Positions 34,590-43,832 of a stretch of 64,000 nt of DNA are shown here, piece after piece (the first letter of the stretch is position 1; every line of letters begins with the position of its first letter). The notes below the pieces were generated by a model that searched no databases, was not told where the DNA came from, and saw only the letters and a list, made by a program, of their open reading frames with translations. The position numbers and the translations under genes were made by a program. Source of the DNA: an uncultured Lysobacteraceae bacterium (GTDB taxonomy: Bacteria > Pseudomonadota > Gammaproteobacteria > Xanthomonadales > Xanthomonadaceae). Location of the stretch: contig CADECF010000013.1 of assembly GCA_902825775.1 (NCBI GenBank), forward strand, positions 1 to 64,000, given 5' to 3'.

Positions 34590-35771
34590 ATGATGGCCTT
34601 CGTCAACGAATGGTTCTGGTTCTTCCTGCTGCTCCCGGTGGCGGCGCTGACCGGTTGGATCATCGGCCGCCGCGGTGGCGAACGGCATAGCGACACCCAG
34701 GTCAGCCGGCTGTCGACCACTTATTTCCGCGGCCTGAACTATCTGCTCAACGAACAGCCGGACAAGGCGATCGAACTGTTCCTGCATATCGCCGAGCTGG
34801 ATAAAGACACCTTCGAGACCCAGGTCGCGCTCGGGCATCTGTTCCGGCGTCGCGGCGAAGTCGACCGCGCGATCCGTTTGCATCAGGGCCTGGTGCAGCG
34901 CCCCGACCTCAACGATCAGCAGAAAGTGCAGGCCCTGCTCGCGCTGGGCGAGGACTACATGCGTTCGGGTCTGCTCGATCGCGCCGAAACGGTCTTCAGC
35001 GACCTGGCCAAGATCGATCAGCGCGCGCCGCAGGCGCTCAAGCATTTGATCGGCATCTACCAGGCCGAACGCGATTGGGGCAAGGCGATCGAGAACGCCA
35101 CGCGCTACGAAGCCGCGACCGGCGAGCCGATGGGCAAGTTGATCGCGCAATTCGAATGCGAGCTCGCCGACCGGCAGCGCGCAGCAGGCGATATCGAAAG
35201 CGCGCGCCAGGCGATCGCGCGCGCCTATGCGGCCGATTCCAATGCGGTGCGGCCGGGCCTGCTGGAAGGGCGCATCGAAGTGGAAGCGGGCGAGTACGCC
35301 GCCGCGATCCGTGCGTTCGAACGCGCGGCGCGGCACGATCCCGACTACCTGCCGGAAATCCTGCCGTCGTTGCTCGAGTGCTATCAGCACGTGGGCGACG
35401 TACCGGGCGCGCGCTCGTTCCTCACCGAAATGAGCGAGCACTACCGCGGCGTGGCCCCGGTGCTGGCGTTGACCCGGTTGGTGGAATCCGACGAAGGCGT
35501 GGCCGCGGCACGCGCTTATCTGGCCCGGCAATTGAAGGACCGTCCTTCGGTGCGCGGCGAAGCGGCGCTGATCGACCTCACCCTGGCCGAGGGCACCGAC
35601 CCCGAAGCCACGTTGCACGACCTCAAGCACATCACCGATCAATTGCTGGTGCGCAACCCCAGTTACCGCTGCAGCCGCTGCGGATTCGGCGCGCGCTCGC
35701 ACCACTGGCAATGCCCCAGCTGCAAAGAGTGGGGCACGATCAAGCCGCTGCTGAACTACGCGGTGGTGTGA
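34590..35771 (+). CDS. lapB: Lipopolysaccharide assembly protein B
   Basis: 393 residues. An N-terminal membrane anchor at about 6-24 (WFWFFLLLPVAALTGWII) is followed by RRGGERHSDTQVSRLSTTYF and the conserved FRGLNYLLNEQPDKAIELF. TPR repeats at about 45-345 are followed by a rubredoxin-like zinc knuckle CSRCGFGARSHHWQCPSC. Normal length for LapB (YciM). LapB presents LpxC to the FtsH protease. It overlaps the next gene by one base (TGATG), tying LPS control to the polysaccharide genes that follow. Confidence 0.95.
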   Translation: MMAFVNEWFWFFLLLPVAALTGWIIGRRGGERHSDTQVSRLSTTYFRGLNYLLNEQPDKAIELFLHIAELDKDTFETQVALGHLFRRRGEVDRAIRLHQGLVQRPDLNDQQKVQALLALGEDYMRSGLLDRAETVFSDLAKIDQRAPQALKHLIGIYQAERDWGKAIENATRYEAATGEPMGKLIAQFECELADRQRAAGDIESARQAIARAYAADSNAVRPGLLEGRIEVEAGEYAAAIRAFERAARHDPDYLPEILPSLLECYQHVGDVPGARSFLTEMSEHYRGVAPVLALTRLVESDEGVAAARAYLARQLKDRPSVRGEAALIDLTLAEGTDPEATLHDLKHITDQLLVRNPSYRCSRCGFGARSHHWQCPSCKEWGTIKPLLNYAVV

Positions 35772-36775
35772 TGCCGTTGGGCGGATGGCTGGCGTTGCAT
35801 TTCGGTATCGGCCTGCTCGGTACGATGGCCGCGCGGCGTTATGCCTTGCGCGCGCGATTGCTCGACCAGCCCGGCGAACGCCGCAGCCATAGCATCGCCA
35901 CTCCGCGCGGCGGCGGCATCGCGATCGTGGTAGCGGTACTGGTCGCCGCGTTGTGGCTGTTCGCGCAGGATCCGCAGCAGCGGCCCTGGCTCGCGGGGTT
36001 CGCCGTCGGGCTCGCGCTGATCGCCGCAATCGGGTGGATCGACGACCACCGGCCCCTGTCGCCCTGGCTGCGGCTGGCCGTACATGCGCTAGCGTCGGCG
36101 GGGTTGGCTTGGGGCGGCTTTCTGGTTCATGGCGATCCGCTGGTGGCGCTGGCTACCTTCGTGCTGTCGATCGGGTTGACCAATGTCTGGAACTTCATGG
36201 ACGGCATCGACGGCCTGGCGGCCAGCCAGGCGGCGTTGCTCGCCGCCGGAGCCGCCTGGGTGCTCGGCGGATCGGCGCAGTGGCTGGCCCTGGCCCTGTG
36301 TGCGGCATGCTGTGGGTTCCTGCCTTTGAACTTCCCGCGGGCCCGGATCTTCCTGGGCGACGTAGGCAGCGGCGCCCTGGGTTTTGCCTTGGCGGCGCTC
36401 TATGCCGACCTCGCGGCGACCGGCAATCCCGGATGGCCGTTGGCCTTGCTGCCGCTGTCGGCCTTTCTTGTAGACGCGGCCTTGACGCTGGTGGGGCGGA
36501 TGCTGGGAGGAGAGCGTTGGTGGACCCCGCACGTCATGCATGCCTATCAGGTCTGGGCGAGACATTTGGGCCGGCATATTCCGGTCACGCTGGCCTACGC
36601 CTTTTGGACCATGATCGCTATCGCACTGTGGTGGTTATGCCGCGACCACGGTACAGCGGTCGTTACAATGCTGTTATTGGGGTGGTATACCCTTTCGGTA
36701 TTCGTGTGGCGCGGTTTGCGCCGGAGGCGGGATTTGGCGGTTCTTGGTGCGACGAATTCAAGGAATGGAGAATGA
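35771..36775 (+). CDS. Polyprenyl-phosphate sugar-1-phosphate transferase, WecA/MraY type
   Basis: 334 residues from ATG 35771 (coupled to lapB). About ten membrane segments. Family motifs are SHSIATPRGGG, IGWIDDHRPLSPWLRLAVH (Asp pair for magnesium), NVWNFMDGIDGLAASQA and FLGDVGSGALGFALA, with the basic loop GERWWTPHVMHAYQ. The enzyme moves a sugar phosphate from a UDP-sugar to undecaprenyl phosphate, starting O-antigen or exopolysaccharide synthesis. The position beside a CapD-like enzyme and galU supports surface polysaccharide. Exact sugar unknown. Confidence 0.9.
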   Translation: MPLGGWLALHFGIGLLGTMAARRYALRARLLDQPGERRSHSIATPRGGGIAIVVAVLVAALWLFAQDPQQRPWLAGFAVGLALIAAIGWIDDHRPLSPWLRLAVHALASAGLAWGGFLVHGDPLVALATFVLSIGLTNVWNFMDGIDGLAASQAALLAAGAAWVLGGSAQWLALALCAACCGFLPLNFPRARIFLGDVGSGALGFALAALYADLAATGNPGWPLALLPLSAFLVDAALTLVGRMLGGERWWTPHVMHAYQVWARHLGRHIPVTLAYAFWTMIAIALWWLCRDHGTAVVTMLLLGWYTLSVFVWRGLRRRRDLAVLGATNSRNGE

Positions 36776-38679
36776 TGGCCTGGCGTGATCACTTGAGTGC
36801 CGGCCTGCCCAGGCTGGCCGTCGTCGTCCATGATCTGGCCATGGTCTGGCTCTGCTGGACCGGTCTGCACTGGTTGCGTTACGGATTCGCCGCCAATCCG
36901 CCGCCCTTGGACTGGTGGTCGACGCCGGTCGCGATCGTGCTGGTCGCGCAGGGCTTGGTGTTCTGGCAGGCAGGCCTGTATCGCGGCTTATGGCGTTTCG
37001 CCAGCGTGCCGGATCTGTGGAATATCGTGAAAGCCAGCGTGATCGGTTTGCTGGCGATCATGCTCGGCTTGTTCATCTATAACCGGCTCGGGCAGGTGCC
37101 GCGCGCCGTGCTGCTGGCGTATCCCTTCGCGCTGGTCGGCCTGCTCGGAACGCCGCGCCTGCTGTATCGCGCCTGGAAAGACAGCAGCAGCGAACGCTAC
37201 GGCCGCAGCCCTGTGCGCACGCTCATCCTGGGTGCGGACGAGGCGGGCGATGCGCTGGTGCGCGACTTGCGCCGTTCCGGCGCCTATCAGCCCGTGGGTT
37301 TTCTGGACGATGCGGCCAAGCTGCGCGGCAGCAAGTTGCACGGCGTGCCTGTGCTCGGCGCCATCGACGATGTGGTCGAAATCGCCAAAGAAACTTCGGC
37401 CAAATTGCTGGTGATCGCCATGCCGGCGGTCGAAGCCGCCGAGATGCAGCGCGTCGTCGCCGCTTGCGAACGTACCGGTCTGCCTTTCCGCACCGTGCCG
37501 CGCCTGGAAGACGTGCTGGTCGGCCGCTCGCTGCCCGGCGAGTTGAAGGAAGTCGCGATCGAAGATCTGCTCGGACGCAAGCCCGTGTTGCCGGATTGGA
37601 AAGCGATCCGCGGCTGGCTCGGCGGGCGCTCGGTGATGGTGACCGGGGCCGGCGGTTCGATCGGTTCCGAACTTTGCCGCCAGTGCGCACGGCACGGCGC
37701 GCAGCGCGTCGCGTTGGTGGAAATCGACGAGCTCGCGCTGATGACCATGGAAGCCGAACTGCGCCGCGATTTTCCCAATCTGGAATGCATCGCTGTGCTC
37801 GGCGACTGCGGCGACCCGGCGGTGATCCGCCATGCGCTCGAACTGGCCCAGCCCGACGCGCTTTTCCACGCGGCGGCGTACAAGCAAGTGCCGCTGCTCG
37901 AAGCGCAACTGCGCGAAGCGGTGCGCAACAACGTGCTGGCGACGGAAACCGTCGCCTCGGCTTGCCGCAACGCCGACGTCGGCACTTTCGTGCTGATTTC
38001 CACCGACAAAGCGGTGGACCCGGCGAATGTGCTCGGCGCCAGCAAGCGCCTGGCCGAAATGGTCTGCCAGGCCATGGCGGTGCAGCGCAATACGCATTTC
38101 GTGACGGTGCGCTTCGGCAACGTGCTTGACTCGGCCGGCAGCGTCGTGCCGCTGTTCCGCGAACAGATCCGCGCAGGCGGCCCGGTCACCGTGACCGATG
38201 CCGAAGTCACGCGCTACTTCATGACGATCCCGGAAGCCTGCCAGCTGATCCTGCAGGCCGCCGCGATCGGTTCGCACGACGCCATCTACACGCTGGACAT
38301 GGGCGAGCCGGTGCCGATCCGGCTGTTGGCCGAACAGATGATCCGCCTGGCCGGCAAACAGCCGGGCAAGGACATCGCGATCGTCTATACCGGCCTGCGT
38401 CCCGGCGAGAAATTGCACGAGACGTTGTTCCACGCCGACGAACGCTACCGGCAGACCGCGCATCCCAAGATCCTGCAGGCCGAAGCGCGCAGCGTGGTTT
38501 CCGAGCAGGTGCTGGGCGCGTTGCGCGGCATGCGCGAGGCCTGCGTGCGCTACGACCAGGCCGCGCTCGGCGATGCCTTGCAACTGGCCGTCCCCGAATT
38601 CCTGCCGGCCGGCGAGCCGCAGGAACCGCAGGTGGCCACCATCGTCCGGTTCCCGGCACGCGATTCGCGGAGGATCTGA
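36772..38679 (+). CDS. Polysaccharide biosynthesis protein, CapD/WbpM-like NDP-sugar epimerase/dehydratase
   Basis: 635 residues from ATG 36772, overlapping the previous stop by four bases (ATGATGG). Four N-terminal membrane segments (to about 130), a first Rossmann-like domain with LILGADEAGDALVRDL, then the SDR domain with GAGGSIGSELCRQCARHG and the STDKAVDPANVLGASKR active-site block. The position held by Met in WbpM, or Tyr in short SDRs, is here Leu (NVLGASKR). EVTRYFMTIPEACQLIL and GLRPGEKLHETLF are typical. It modifies UDP-GlcNAc-type sugars for O-antigen or capsule. Product not deducible. Confidence 0.9.
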   Translation: MMAWRDHLSAGLPRLAVVVHDLAMVWLCWTGLHWLRYGFAANPPPLDWWSTPVAIVLVAQGLVFWQAGLYRGLWRFASVPDLWNIVKASVIGLLAIMLGLFIYNRLGQVPRAVLLAYPFALVGLLGTPRLLYRAWKDSSSERYGRSPVRTLILGADEAGDALVRDLRRSGAYQPVGFLDDAAKLRGSKLHGVPVLGAIDDVVEIAKETSAKLLVIAMPAVEAAEMQRVVAACERTGLPFRTVPRLEDVLVGRSLPGELKEVAIEDLLGRKPVLPDWKAIRGWLGGRSVMVTGAGGSIGSELCRQCARHGAQRVALVEIDELALMTMEAELRRDFPNLECIAVLGDCGDPAVIRHALELAQPDALFHAAAYKQVPLLEAQLREAVRNNVLATETVASACRNADVGTFVLISTDKAVDPANVLGASKRLAEMVCQAMAVQRNTHFVTVRFGNVLDSAGSVVPLFREQIRAGGPVTVTDAEVTRYFMTIPEACQLILQAAAIGSHDAIYTLDMGEPVPIRLLAEQMIRLAGKQPGKDIAIVYTGLRPGEKLHETLFHADERYRQTAHPKILQAEARSVVSEQVLGALRGMREACVRYDQAALGDALQLAVPEFLPAGEPQEPQVATIVRFPARDSRRI

Positions 38680-38683
38680 AGCA

Positions 38684-39580
38684 GTGCGACGTATCCGTAA
38701 GGCGGTATTCCCGGTGGCCGGCCATGGCACGCGTTTTCTCCCGGCCACCAAGACGGTTCCGAAGGAAATGCTGCCCATCGTGGATCGTCCGCTGATCCAG
38801 TACGCAGTCGACGAAGCGATCGAAGCCGGTTGCGACACGCTGATCTTCGTCACCAACCGCTACAAGCATGCGGTCGCCGATTATTTCGACAAGGCCTATG
38901 AACTCGAACACAAACTCGAGAAGGCCGGCAAACACGAACAGCTCGACCTGATCCGCAACGTATTGCCGGAAGGCGTGCGTGCGGTGTTCGTGACCCAGGC
39001 CGAAGCATTGGGCTTGGGGCATGCGGTGCTGTGCGCGAAACCCATCGTCGGCGACGAGCCGTTCGCGGTGCTGTTGCCGGACGACGTCATCTGGAACCGC
39101 GGTCCCGGCGCCCTCAAGCAGATGGCGGACTTGGCCGAAGCCAGCGATGCGAGCGTGATCGCGACCCAGGATGTGCCGCGCGACCAGACCGGTAGCTACG
39201 GCATCGTTGCGACGGAGAGCTTTTCCGGCCGCAGCGGCCGCATCACGGCGATGGTCGAAAAACCGGAGCCGGAAGTAGCGCCTAGCACGTTGGCCGTGGT
39301 GGGCCGCTACATCCTGTCCGGCAGCATCTTCGACTTGCTCGAAAAGACGACGCCGGGCGCGGGCGGCGAGATCCAACTCACCGATGCCATCCAGACGTTG
39401 CTCGCGCAGGAACCGGTGCTCGCATACAGGTTCAAAGGCACCCGTTTCGATTGCGGCACGCATCTGGGCCTGATCGAAGCCACCATCCGCTACGCGTTGG
39501 ACCACGAGAAGCTCAGCGATGCGGCGGCGTTGTTGATGCAGAACGCGCTGAAGGAACTCGGCGTCATCGAGCTGGAGTAG
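38684..39580 (+). CDS. galU: UTP-glucose-1-phosphate uridylyltransferase
   Basis: 298 residues from GTG 38684, with GGAGG ten bases upstream; the longer frame runs back into capD. The nucleotide motif FPVAGHGTRFLPATKTVPKE, PIVDRPLIQYAVDEAIEAG, TQAEALGLGHAVLCAKP and the FKGTRFDCGTHLGLIEATI end are those of GalU. It makes UDP-glucose for LPS, exopolysaccharide and glucans. It forms one transcript with the lapA-to-capD block, since gaps are only a few bases. The next gene follows after six bases. Confidence 0.95.
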   Translation: MRRIRKAVFPVAGHGTRFLPATKTVPKEMLPIVDRPLIQYAVDEAIEAGCDTLIFVTNRYKHAVADYFDKAYELEHKLEKAGKHEQLDLIRNVLPEGVRAVFVTQAEALGLGHAVLCAKPIVGDEPFAVLLPDDVIWNRGPGALKQMADLAEASDASVIATQDVPRDQTGSYGIVATESFSGRSGRITAMVEKPEPEVAPSTLAVVGRYILSGSIFDLLEKTTPGAGGEIQLTDAIQTLLAQEPVLAYRFKGTRFDCGTHLGLIEATIRYALDHEKLSDAAALLMQNALKELGVIELE

Positions 39581-39586
39581 CGCGCG

Positions 39587-39922
39587 ATGGCCGAACCCAT
39601 CGAGTGGGCCGATTTCGAAAAGATCCTGATCTGCGCAGGCACGGTATTGAAAGCCGAGGCGTTTCCGGAAGCCCGCAAACCCGCTTGGAAAGTGTGGGTC
39701 GATTTCGGTCCGTTCGGCATCAAGAAAACCAGCGCGCAGATCAAATCGCTGTATTCGGCCGAGGAGCTGATCGGCCGGCAAGTGGTGGGCGTGATCAATT
39801 TTCCGCCCAAGCAGATCGGGCCGTTCGAATCCGAATTCCTGCTGACCGGATTTCCGACCGAGGACGGCGTGGTGCTGACCGCCATCGAGCGGCCGGTGCC
39901 CAACGGCACGCGATTGGCTTAA
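39587..39922 (+). CDS. tRNA-binding (EMAP/Trbp111) domain protein, CsaA-like
   Basis: 111 residues, six bases after galU. The OB-fold tRNA-binding pattern is clear: ILICAGTVLKAEAFPEARKP, WKVWVDFGPFGIKKTSAQI, YSAEELIGRQVVGVINFPPK, and GFPTEDGVVLTAIERPVPNG. CsaA of Bacillus is described as a secretion-related chaperone with this domain; free Trbp111 homologues bind tRNA. The role here is unproven. Last gene of the galU transcript, followed by repeats. Confidence 0.9.
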   Translation: MAEPIEWADFEKILICAGTVLKAEAFPEARKPAWKVWVDFGPFGIKKTSAQIKSLYSAEELIGRQVVGVINFPPKQIGPFESEFLLTGFPTEDGVVLTAIERPVPNGTRLA

Positions 39923-39965
39923 TGCCGCATGGAAATGTTCGCCGCTGCGCCCGGCTTCTGGCTTT

Positions 39966-40082
39966 GTGGGAGCGGCTTCAGCCGCGAGCTTTTAATCCCA
40001 TATCGCGAATGAGAAGAGCTCGCGGCTGAAGCCGCTCCCACAAAGTCAAAAGCCAATGCAGCGAAGCAAGCTCCGCTCTACG
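39966..40082. repeat. Twin GTGGGAGCGGC repeat plus half GTAGAGCGG copy
   Basis: TTGTGGGAGCGGCTTCAGCC at the left and GGCTGAAGCCGCTCCCACAA at the right end (near 40044) surround CGAGCTTTTAATCCCATATCGCGAATGAGAAGAGCTCG in shortened description. A half copy of the other family (GCGAAGCAAGCTCCGCTCTA) follows at 40060-40082. It separates the convergent tRNA-binding and thiolase genes. Confidence 0.85.
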
Positions 40083-40092
40083 CAAGCGAAAG

Positions 40093-41298
40093 TCAGAGCG
40101 CTTCGAAAATACCCGCCGCGCCCATGCCGGTGCCGATGCACATCGTCACCATGCCGTACTTCTGCTTCCGCCGGCGCATGCCGTGGACGATCGTCGCGGT
40201 CCGCACCGCGCCGGTGGCGCCGAGCGGGTGGCCCAGCGCGATCGCGCCGCCGAGCGGATTGACCTTCGACGGATCCAGGCCGCTGTCGCGGATCACCGCC
40301 AGCGCCTGCGCGGCGAAGGCTTCGTTGAGTTCGATCCAGTCGAGCTGGTCTTTCGTCAGCCCGGCCTGCTTCAGCGCTTTCGGAATCGCGGCGATCGGGC
40401 CGATGCCCATCACTTCCGGACGCACGCCGGCGACCGAGAACGAAACCAAACGCGCCAGCGGCGTCAGCCCGTAATCCTTGATCGCCTGTTCCGAAGCCAG
40501 CAGCACGCCGGCCGCGCCGTCGCTCATCTGCGACGAATTGCCGGCGGTGACGGTGCCGCCGAACTGGCCGTTACGGAACACCGGCCGCAGTTTCGCGAGC
40601 CCGTCGGCGGAACTGTCCGGGCGCGGGCCTTCGTCGTTTTCGACCAGTTGTTTGCGCAGCTGCACGACATTGCCGACCAGGTCGGGAACATGCGAAACGA
40701 CTTCGTACGGCGTGATCTCGCTCTTGAATTCGCCGGTCTGGATCGCCGCGATCGCTTTCTGGTGAGAGGCCAGCGCGAACGCGTCCTGGTCTTCGCGCGA
40801 AACCTTCCATTCCTCCGCCACTTTCTCAGCGGTGATGCCCATGCCGTAAGCGATGGCGACGTGGTCGTTCTTGAACACGTTCGGGCTCAACGCGACCTTA
40901 TTGCCCATCATCGGCACCATCGACATCGATTCGGTGCCGCCGGCCAACACCAGGTCGGCATTGCCGAGCCGGATCTGGTCGGCCGCCAGCGCCACGGCCT
41001 GCAGGCCGGACGAGCAGAAGCGGTTGATCGTCTGCGCCGCGACCGTATCCGGCAGGCCGGCCAGCAGCACGCCGATGCGGGCCACGTTCATGCCTTGCTC
41101 GCCTTCGGGCATCGCGCAGCCGATGATCGCGTCGTCGATGCGGCTCAGGTCGATGCCCGGCGCTTGCGCGACCACGGCTTTCAACACGTGCGCCAGCATG
41201 TCGTCCGGACGCGTGTTGCGGAACACGCCTTTGGGTGCCTTGCCGACCGGGGTGCGGGTGGCGGCGACGATGTAGGCGTCTTGGATTTGGCGGGTCAT
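40093..41298 (-). CDS. fadA: Acetyl-CoA C-acyltransferase (thiolase)
   Basis: 401 residues. The nucleophile is C95 in NRFCSSGLQAVALA, the conserved ELNEAFAAQALAV block follows, H357 is in GGAIALGHPLGATGA and the second cysteine C387 in CIGTGMGAAG. All catalytic residues are present. It cleaves 3-ketoacyl-CoA with CoA in the last step of beta-oxidation. Gene order (regulator, FadB-type enzyme, thiolase) on one strand indicates one fatty-acid degradation operon, although a repeat of about 80 bases separates it from the FadB gene. Confidence 0.93.
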   Translation of the reverse strand: MTRQIQDAYIVAATRTPVGKAPKGVFRNTRPDDMLAHVLKAVVAQAPGIDLSRIDDAIIGCAMPEGEQGMNVARIGVLLAGLPDTVAAQTINRFCSSGLQAVALAADQIRLGNADLVLAGGTESMSMVPMMGNKVALSPNVFKNDHVAIAYGMGITAEKVAEEWKVSREDQDAFALASHQKAIAAIQTGEFKSEITPYEVVSHVPDLVGNVVQLRKQLVENDEGPRPDSSADGLAKLRPVFRNGQFGGTVTAGNSSQMSDGAAGVLLASEQAIKDYGLTPLARLVSFSVAGVRPEVMGIGPIAAIPKALKQAGLTKDQLDWIELNEAFAAQALAVIRDSGLDPSKVNPLGGAIALGHPLGATGAVRTATIVHGMRRRKQKYGMVTMCIGTGMGAAGIFEAL

Positions 41299-41320
41299 GG
41301 CGATTCTCTCTAGTTGCTCT

Positions 41321-41402
41321 TTGTGGGAGCGGCTTCAGCCGCGAGCTCTTGTGGCCGGGAGTCTTGTGGGAAAGCTCGCGGCTGAAGCCGCTCCCACAAG
41401 AA
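41321..41402. repeat. Twin palindromic repeat, GTGGGAGCGGC family, inside the fad operon
   Basis: TTGTGGGAGCGGCTTCAGCC and its mirror GGCTGAAGCCGCTCCCACAA surround a spacer with CGAGCTCTTGTGGCCGGGA. It lies between the FadB-type gene and the thiolase, just upstream of the thiolase ATG, so it may shape relative expression or RNA stability. Confidence 0.87.
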
Positions 41403-41409
41403 CAAAGCA

Positions 41410-43782
41410 TCAGTTGCGGAGCGGCTTGCCGGTCTTCAGCATGTGCGCGATGCGCTCCTGCGTTTTCGGCTGCTGCGCCAGTTCGACGAAATGCTGACGT
41501 TCGAGCTTGAGCAGCCATTCCTCGTCGACCAGCGCGCCGCGGTCGATCTCGCCGCCGCACAGCACGGTGGCGATGCGGGTGGCGATCTCGTAGTCGTATT
41601 CGCTGATGAAGCGGCCTTCGAGCATGTTGACAAGCATCATCTTGAAGGTGGCGATGCCGACGTCGCCGGCCACTGCGATCCGACGCGCGGGCAGCGGCGG
41701 ACGGTAGCCGCTTTCGGCCAGCGCCAGCGCCTGCTGCTTGGCCACGTAGAGAAGCTCGTAGGCGTTGAACACCACTTTGTCGGTGTCGCGCAGCAGCCCC
41801 AGTTCCTGCGCTTCGACGGCGGACGTGGATACCTTCGCCATCGCCACGGTCTCGAAATAACGCTTGAGCTGGGCGAACACGTCGCCGCCAGCACCAGCAG
41901 CGTGCGAAGCGCGTACCGCGATTTCCTTCAAACCGCCGCCCGCAGGCAGCAGACCGACACCGGCTTCGACCAAGCCGATATAGCTCTCGAGACCCGCCAC
42001 GGTTTTCGCGCTGTGCATCTGGAATTCGCAACCGCCGCCTAGCGCCAGGCCGCGCACCGCGGCCACTACCGGCACCAACGCGTACTTGATGCGCTGGCTG
42101 GTGGCCTGGAAGTTGGCGACCATGCCTTCGAAGCCTTTCACGTCGCCGGCCTGCAGCAGGCCGAGCGCGCCGGCCAGATCGGCGCCGGCGGAGAAGGGCT
42201 CCTTCTGCTGCCAGATCACCAGGCCCTTGAAATCTTTCTCGGCGCGCGAAACGGCTTCCTGCAAGCCGTTCAACACGTGGTCCGAAACGGTATTCATCTT
42301 GGTCTTGAACGAGACCACGGCGATGCCGTCGTTGTCGGTCCACATCCGCACGCCTTCGTTCTCGAACACCGTGTCGCCCTGCGCGAACGACTCGCCCAGC
42401 AGCGGATCGGGGAAACGCTGGCGTTGATACACGGGCAGGGCGGAGCGCGGCAGTTTCGCGTTCTTGACCGGGCTGTAGCTGCCCTCGGCCGCATGCACGC
42501 CTTCGCGGCCGTCGAATACCCAATCGGGCAGCGGCGCGCTGCTCATCGCCTTGCCGGCGACGATGTCGTCGGCGATCCACTGCGCCACCTGTTTCCAGCC
42601 GGCGGCCTGCCAGGTCTCGAACGGACCCAGCGACCAGCCGTAACCCCAGCGGATGGCCAGGTCGACGTCGCGCGCCGTCTCGGCGATATCGGCCAGGTGG
42701 TAAGCGCTGTAATGGAACAGGTCGCGGAACACCGACCACAGGAACTGCGCCTGCGGATGCTGGCTTTCGCGCAGCTTGGCGAATTTCTCGGCCGGGTTCT
42801 TGATCTTGAGGATATCGACCACTTCCGGCGCAGCGGTGCCGGTGGCGACCTTGTAATCCTGCGATTTCAGGTCGAGTACCTGGATGTCCTTGCCGACCTT
42901 GCGGAAGATGCCCGCGCCGGTCTTCTGGCCCAGCGCGCCCTTGGCGATCAGCGCTTCGAGCCACTTCGGCGACTTGAAGTACTTGTGCCAGGGATCGTCG
43001 GGCAGCGTGTCGGCCATGGTCTTGATGACGTGCGCCATCGTGTCCAGGCCGACCACGTCGGAGGTGCGGTACGTAGCGGATTTCGGTCGGCCGATCAGCG
43101 GGCCGGTGATCGCATCGGCTTCGTCGAAGCCCAGCTTGTACTCGGCGGTGTGGTGGGCCGTGGCCAGGATCGAGAACACGCCGATGCGGTTGCCGATGAA
43201 GTTCGGGGTGTCCTTGGCGTACACCACGCCCTTGCCGAGCGTGGTGGTGAGGAAGGTTTCCAGGCCCGCCAGCACGGATTTGTCGGTGGTCTTGGCCGGG
43301 ATCAGCTCGGCCAGGTGCATGTAGCGCGGCGGGTTGAAGAAATGCACGCCGCAGAAGCGATGGCGCAATTGTTCCGGCAGTACTTCGGCCAGTTTGTTGA
43401 TGCCCAGGCCCGAGGTATTGCTGGCCAGTACGGTGTGGTCGGCCACGAACGGGGCGATCTTCTTGTACAGGTCCTGCTTCCAGTCCATCCGTTCGGCGAT
43501 GGCTTCGATGATCAGGTCGCAGCTGCGCAATTGTTCCAGGCCATTCTCGTAGTTAGCCGGCACGATCGCCTCGGCCAGCGCCTTGCTGGCGAGCGGAGCG
43601 GGGCTGAGTTTGCCCAGGTTGGCGATGGCCTTCAGCACGATGCCGTTCGGGCCGCCTTCTTTTGCCGGCAGGTCGAACAGCACCGTGTCCACGCCGGCAT
43701 TGGTCAGGTGCGCGGCGATCTGGGCGCCCATGACGCCGGCGCCGAGTACCGCGGCGCGGCGGACAAGTAATTTCTCAGACAT
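41410..43782 (-). CDS. fadB: 3-hydroxyacyl-CoA dehydrogenase/enoyl-CoA hydratase, FadB-type
   Basis: 790 residues from ATG 43782; the open frame extends to 44748 through the regulator gene and is not real. The NAD-binding Rossmann part comes first (AVLGAGVMGAQIAAHLTNAG), followed by DLIIEAIAERMDWKQDLYKK, the signature HFFNPPRYMHLAELIPAKTT, and VYAKDTPNFIGNRIG. The crotonase domain is at the C-terminal side (FSAGADLAGAL, GGGCEFQMHSAKTVAGLESY). This dehydrogenase-first order resembles Bacillus FadN rather than E. coli FadB, where the hydratase is first. It performs the hydratase and dehydrogenase steps of beta-oxidation. Confidence 0.92.
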   Translation of the reverse strand: MSEKLLVRRAAVLGAGVMGAQIAAHLTNAGVDTVLFDLPAKEGGPNGIVLKAIANLGKLSPAPLASKALAEAIVPANYENGLEQLRSCDLIIEAIAERMDWKQDLYKKIAPFVADHTVLASNTSGLGINKLAEVLPEQLRHRFCGVHFFNPPRYMHLAELIPAKTTDKSVLAGLETFLTTTLGKGVVYAKDTPNFIGNRIGVFSILATAHHTAEYKLGFDEADAITGPLIGRPKSATYRTSDVVGLDTMAHVIKTMADTLPDDPWHKYFKSPKWLEALIAKGALGQKTGAGIFRKVGKDIQVLDLKSQDYKVATGTAAPEVVDILKIKNPAEKFAKLRESQHPQAQFLWSVFRDLFHYSAYHLADIAETARDVDLAIRWGYGWSLGPFETWQAAGWKQVAQWIADDIVAGKAMSSAPLPDWVFDGREGVHAAEGSYSPVKNAKLPRSALPVYQRQRFPDPLLGESFAQGDTVFENEGVRMWTDNDGIAVVSFKTKMNTVSDHVLNGLQEAVSRAEKDFKGLVIWQQKEPFSAGADLAGALGLLQAGDVKGFEGMVANFQATSQRIKYALVPVVAAVRGLALGGGCEFQMHSAKTVAGLESYIGLVEAGVGLLPAGGGLKEIAVRASHAAGAGGDVFAQLKRYFETVAMAKVSTSAVEAQELGLLRDTDKVVFNAYELLYVAKQQALALAESGYRPPLPARRIAVAGDVGIATFKMMLVNMLEGRFISEYDYEIATRIATVLCGGEIDRGALVDEEWLLKLERQHFVELAQQPKTQERIAHMLKTGKPLRN

Positions 43783-43832
43783 TTCTGCTATCCGTATGAT
43801 TGAAAAGGATGTACGGGACTGTCTACGCAGGC

